From positions 1-16,764 of the forward strand of contig CAAFUN010000132.1 in the NCBI GenBank assembly GCA_900766195.1: a stretch of DNA of 16,764 nucleotides, read 5' to 3'. The notes under the pieces were generated by a model, which saw only the letters and a list, made by a program, of their open reading frames with translations, had not been told where the DNA came from and made no database searches. The DNA is from an uncultured Bacteroides sp. GTDB lineage: Bacteria; Bacteroidota; Bacteroidia; Bacteroidales; Bacteroidaceae. This document shows positions 16,733 through 16,764 of the stretch, piece after piece. Position numbers and translations under genes: made by a program. Each line of letters starts with the position of its first letter. The stretch's first letter is position 1.

Positions 16733-16764
16733 TTCTCAGGCTTAATTTATTATATTATGATAGA

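Noticed and set aside
1..16764. CRISPR arrays, tRNA or rRNA genes, insertion sequences, phage or integrase genes
   Set aside because: I saw no regular short repeats with spacers, no transposase or integrase motifs, and no tRNA-like folds; the coding DNA is accounted for by PUL genes.

Overview
The window is AT-rich and reads as part of a polysaccharide utilisation locus (PUL) from a gut-type Bacteroidota (Bacteroides/Phocaeicola/Parabacteroides-like). The grounds are two complete SusC/SusD pairs, secreted PL1 pectate-lyase-family enzymes with calcium-binding C-terminal tails, a DUF3826 protein, lipoprotein signals with acidic residues after the lipobox cysteine, and no clear Shine-Dalgarno sequences. 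All genes are on the + strand. The likely substrate is a pectic, galacturonate-containing glycan; this is inferred from the lyase family and is not shown directly.

Layout: 1-444 has no supported gene and ends in a promoter-like element. 445-1347 is a secreted sugar isomerase/epimerase-like TIM barrel. 1522-7024 is the first SusC-SusD pair. A hairpin terminator (7061-7106) follows. 7211-9606 encodes a PL1-family lyase and, 5 nt later, a DUF3826 protein. A very long hairpin terminator (9653-9721) closes that unit. 9852-16732 is a second unit, SusC-SusD-lyase, with gaps of 22 nt and 1 nt. The second lyase is a clear paralogue of the first, and the two SusC N-termini are also closely related, so the locus looks like a duplicated uptake-plus-lyase module whose binding and transport parts have diverged.

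Expected division of labour: SusD lipoproteins capture glycan at the cell surface, the TonB-dependent SusC channels import oligosaccharides, and the two lyases (signal peptidase I type signals, no lipobox) cut them by beta-elimination, probably in the periplasm. The DUF3826 and isomerase-like proteins probably act on the products; their reactions are unknown to me. No regulator, glycoside hydrolase or surface-anchored lyase lies in the window, so the locus must continue or rely on other loci.

The most interesting observation is a shared cis-element, GATTACA(A/T)T-N13-CGT(C/T), with identical spacing upstream of all four transcription units (392-417, 1448-1473, 7155-7180, 9784-9809). It lies 28-49 nt from each start codon. 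Its geometry resembles an ECF sigma-factor promoter more than the usual Bacteroides TTTG/TAnnTTTG promoter, so the locus may be one regulon split into four separately started transcripts.
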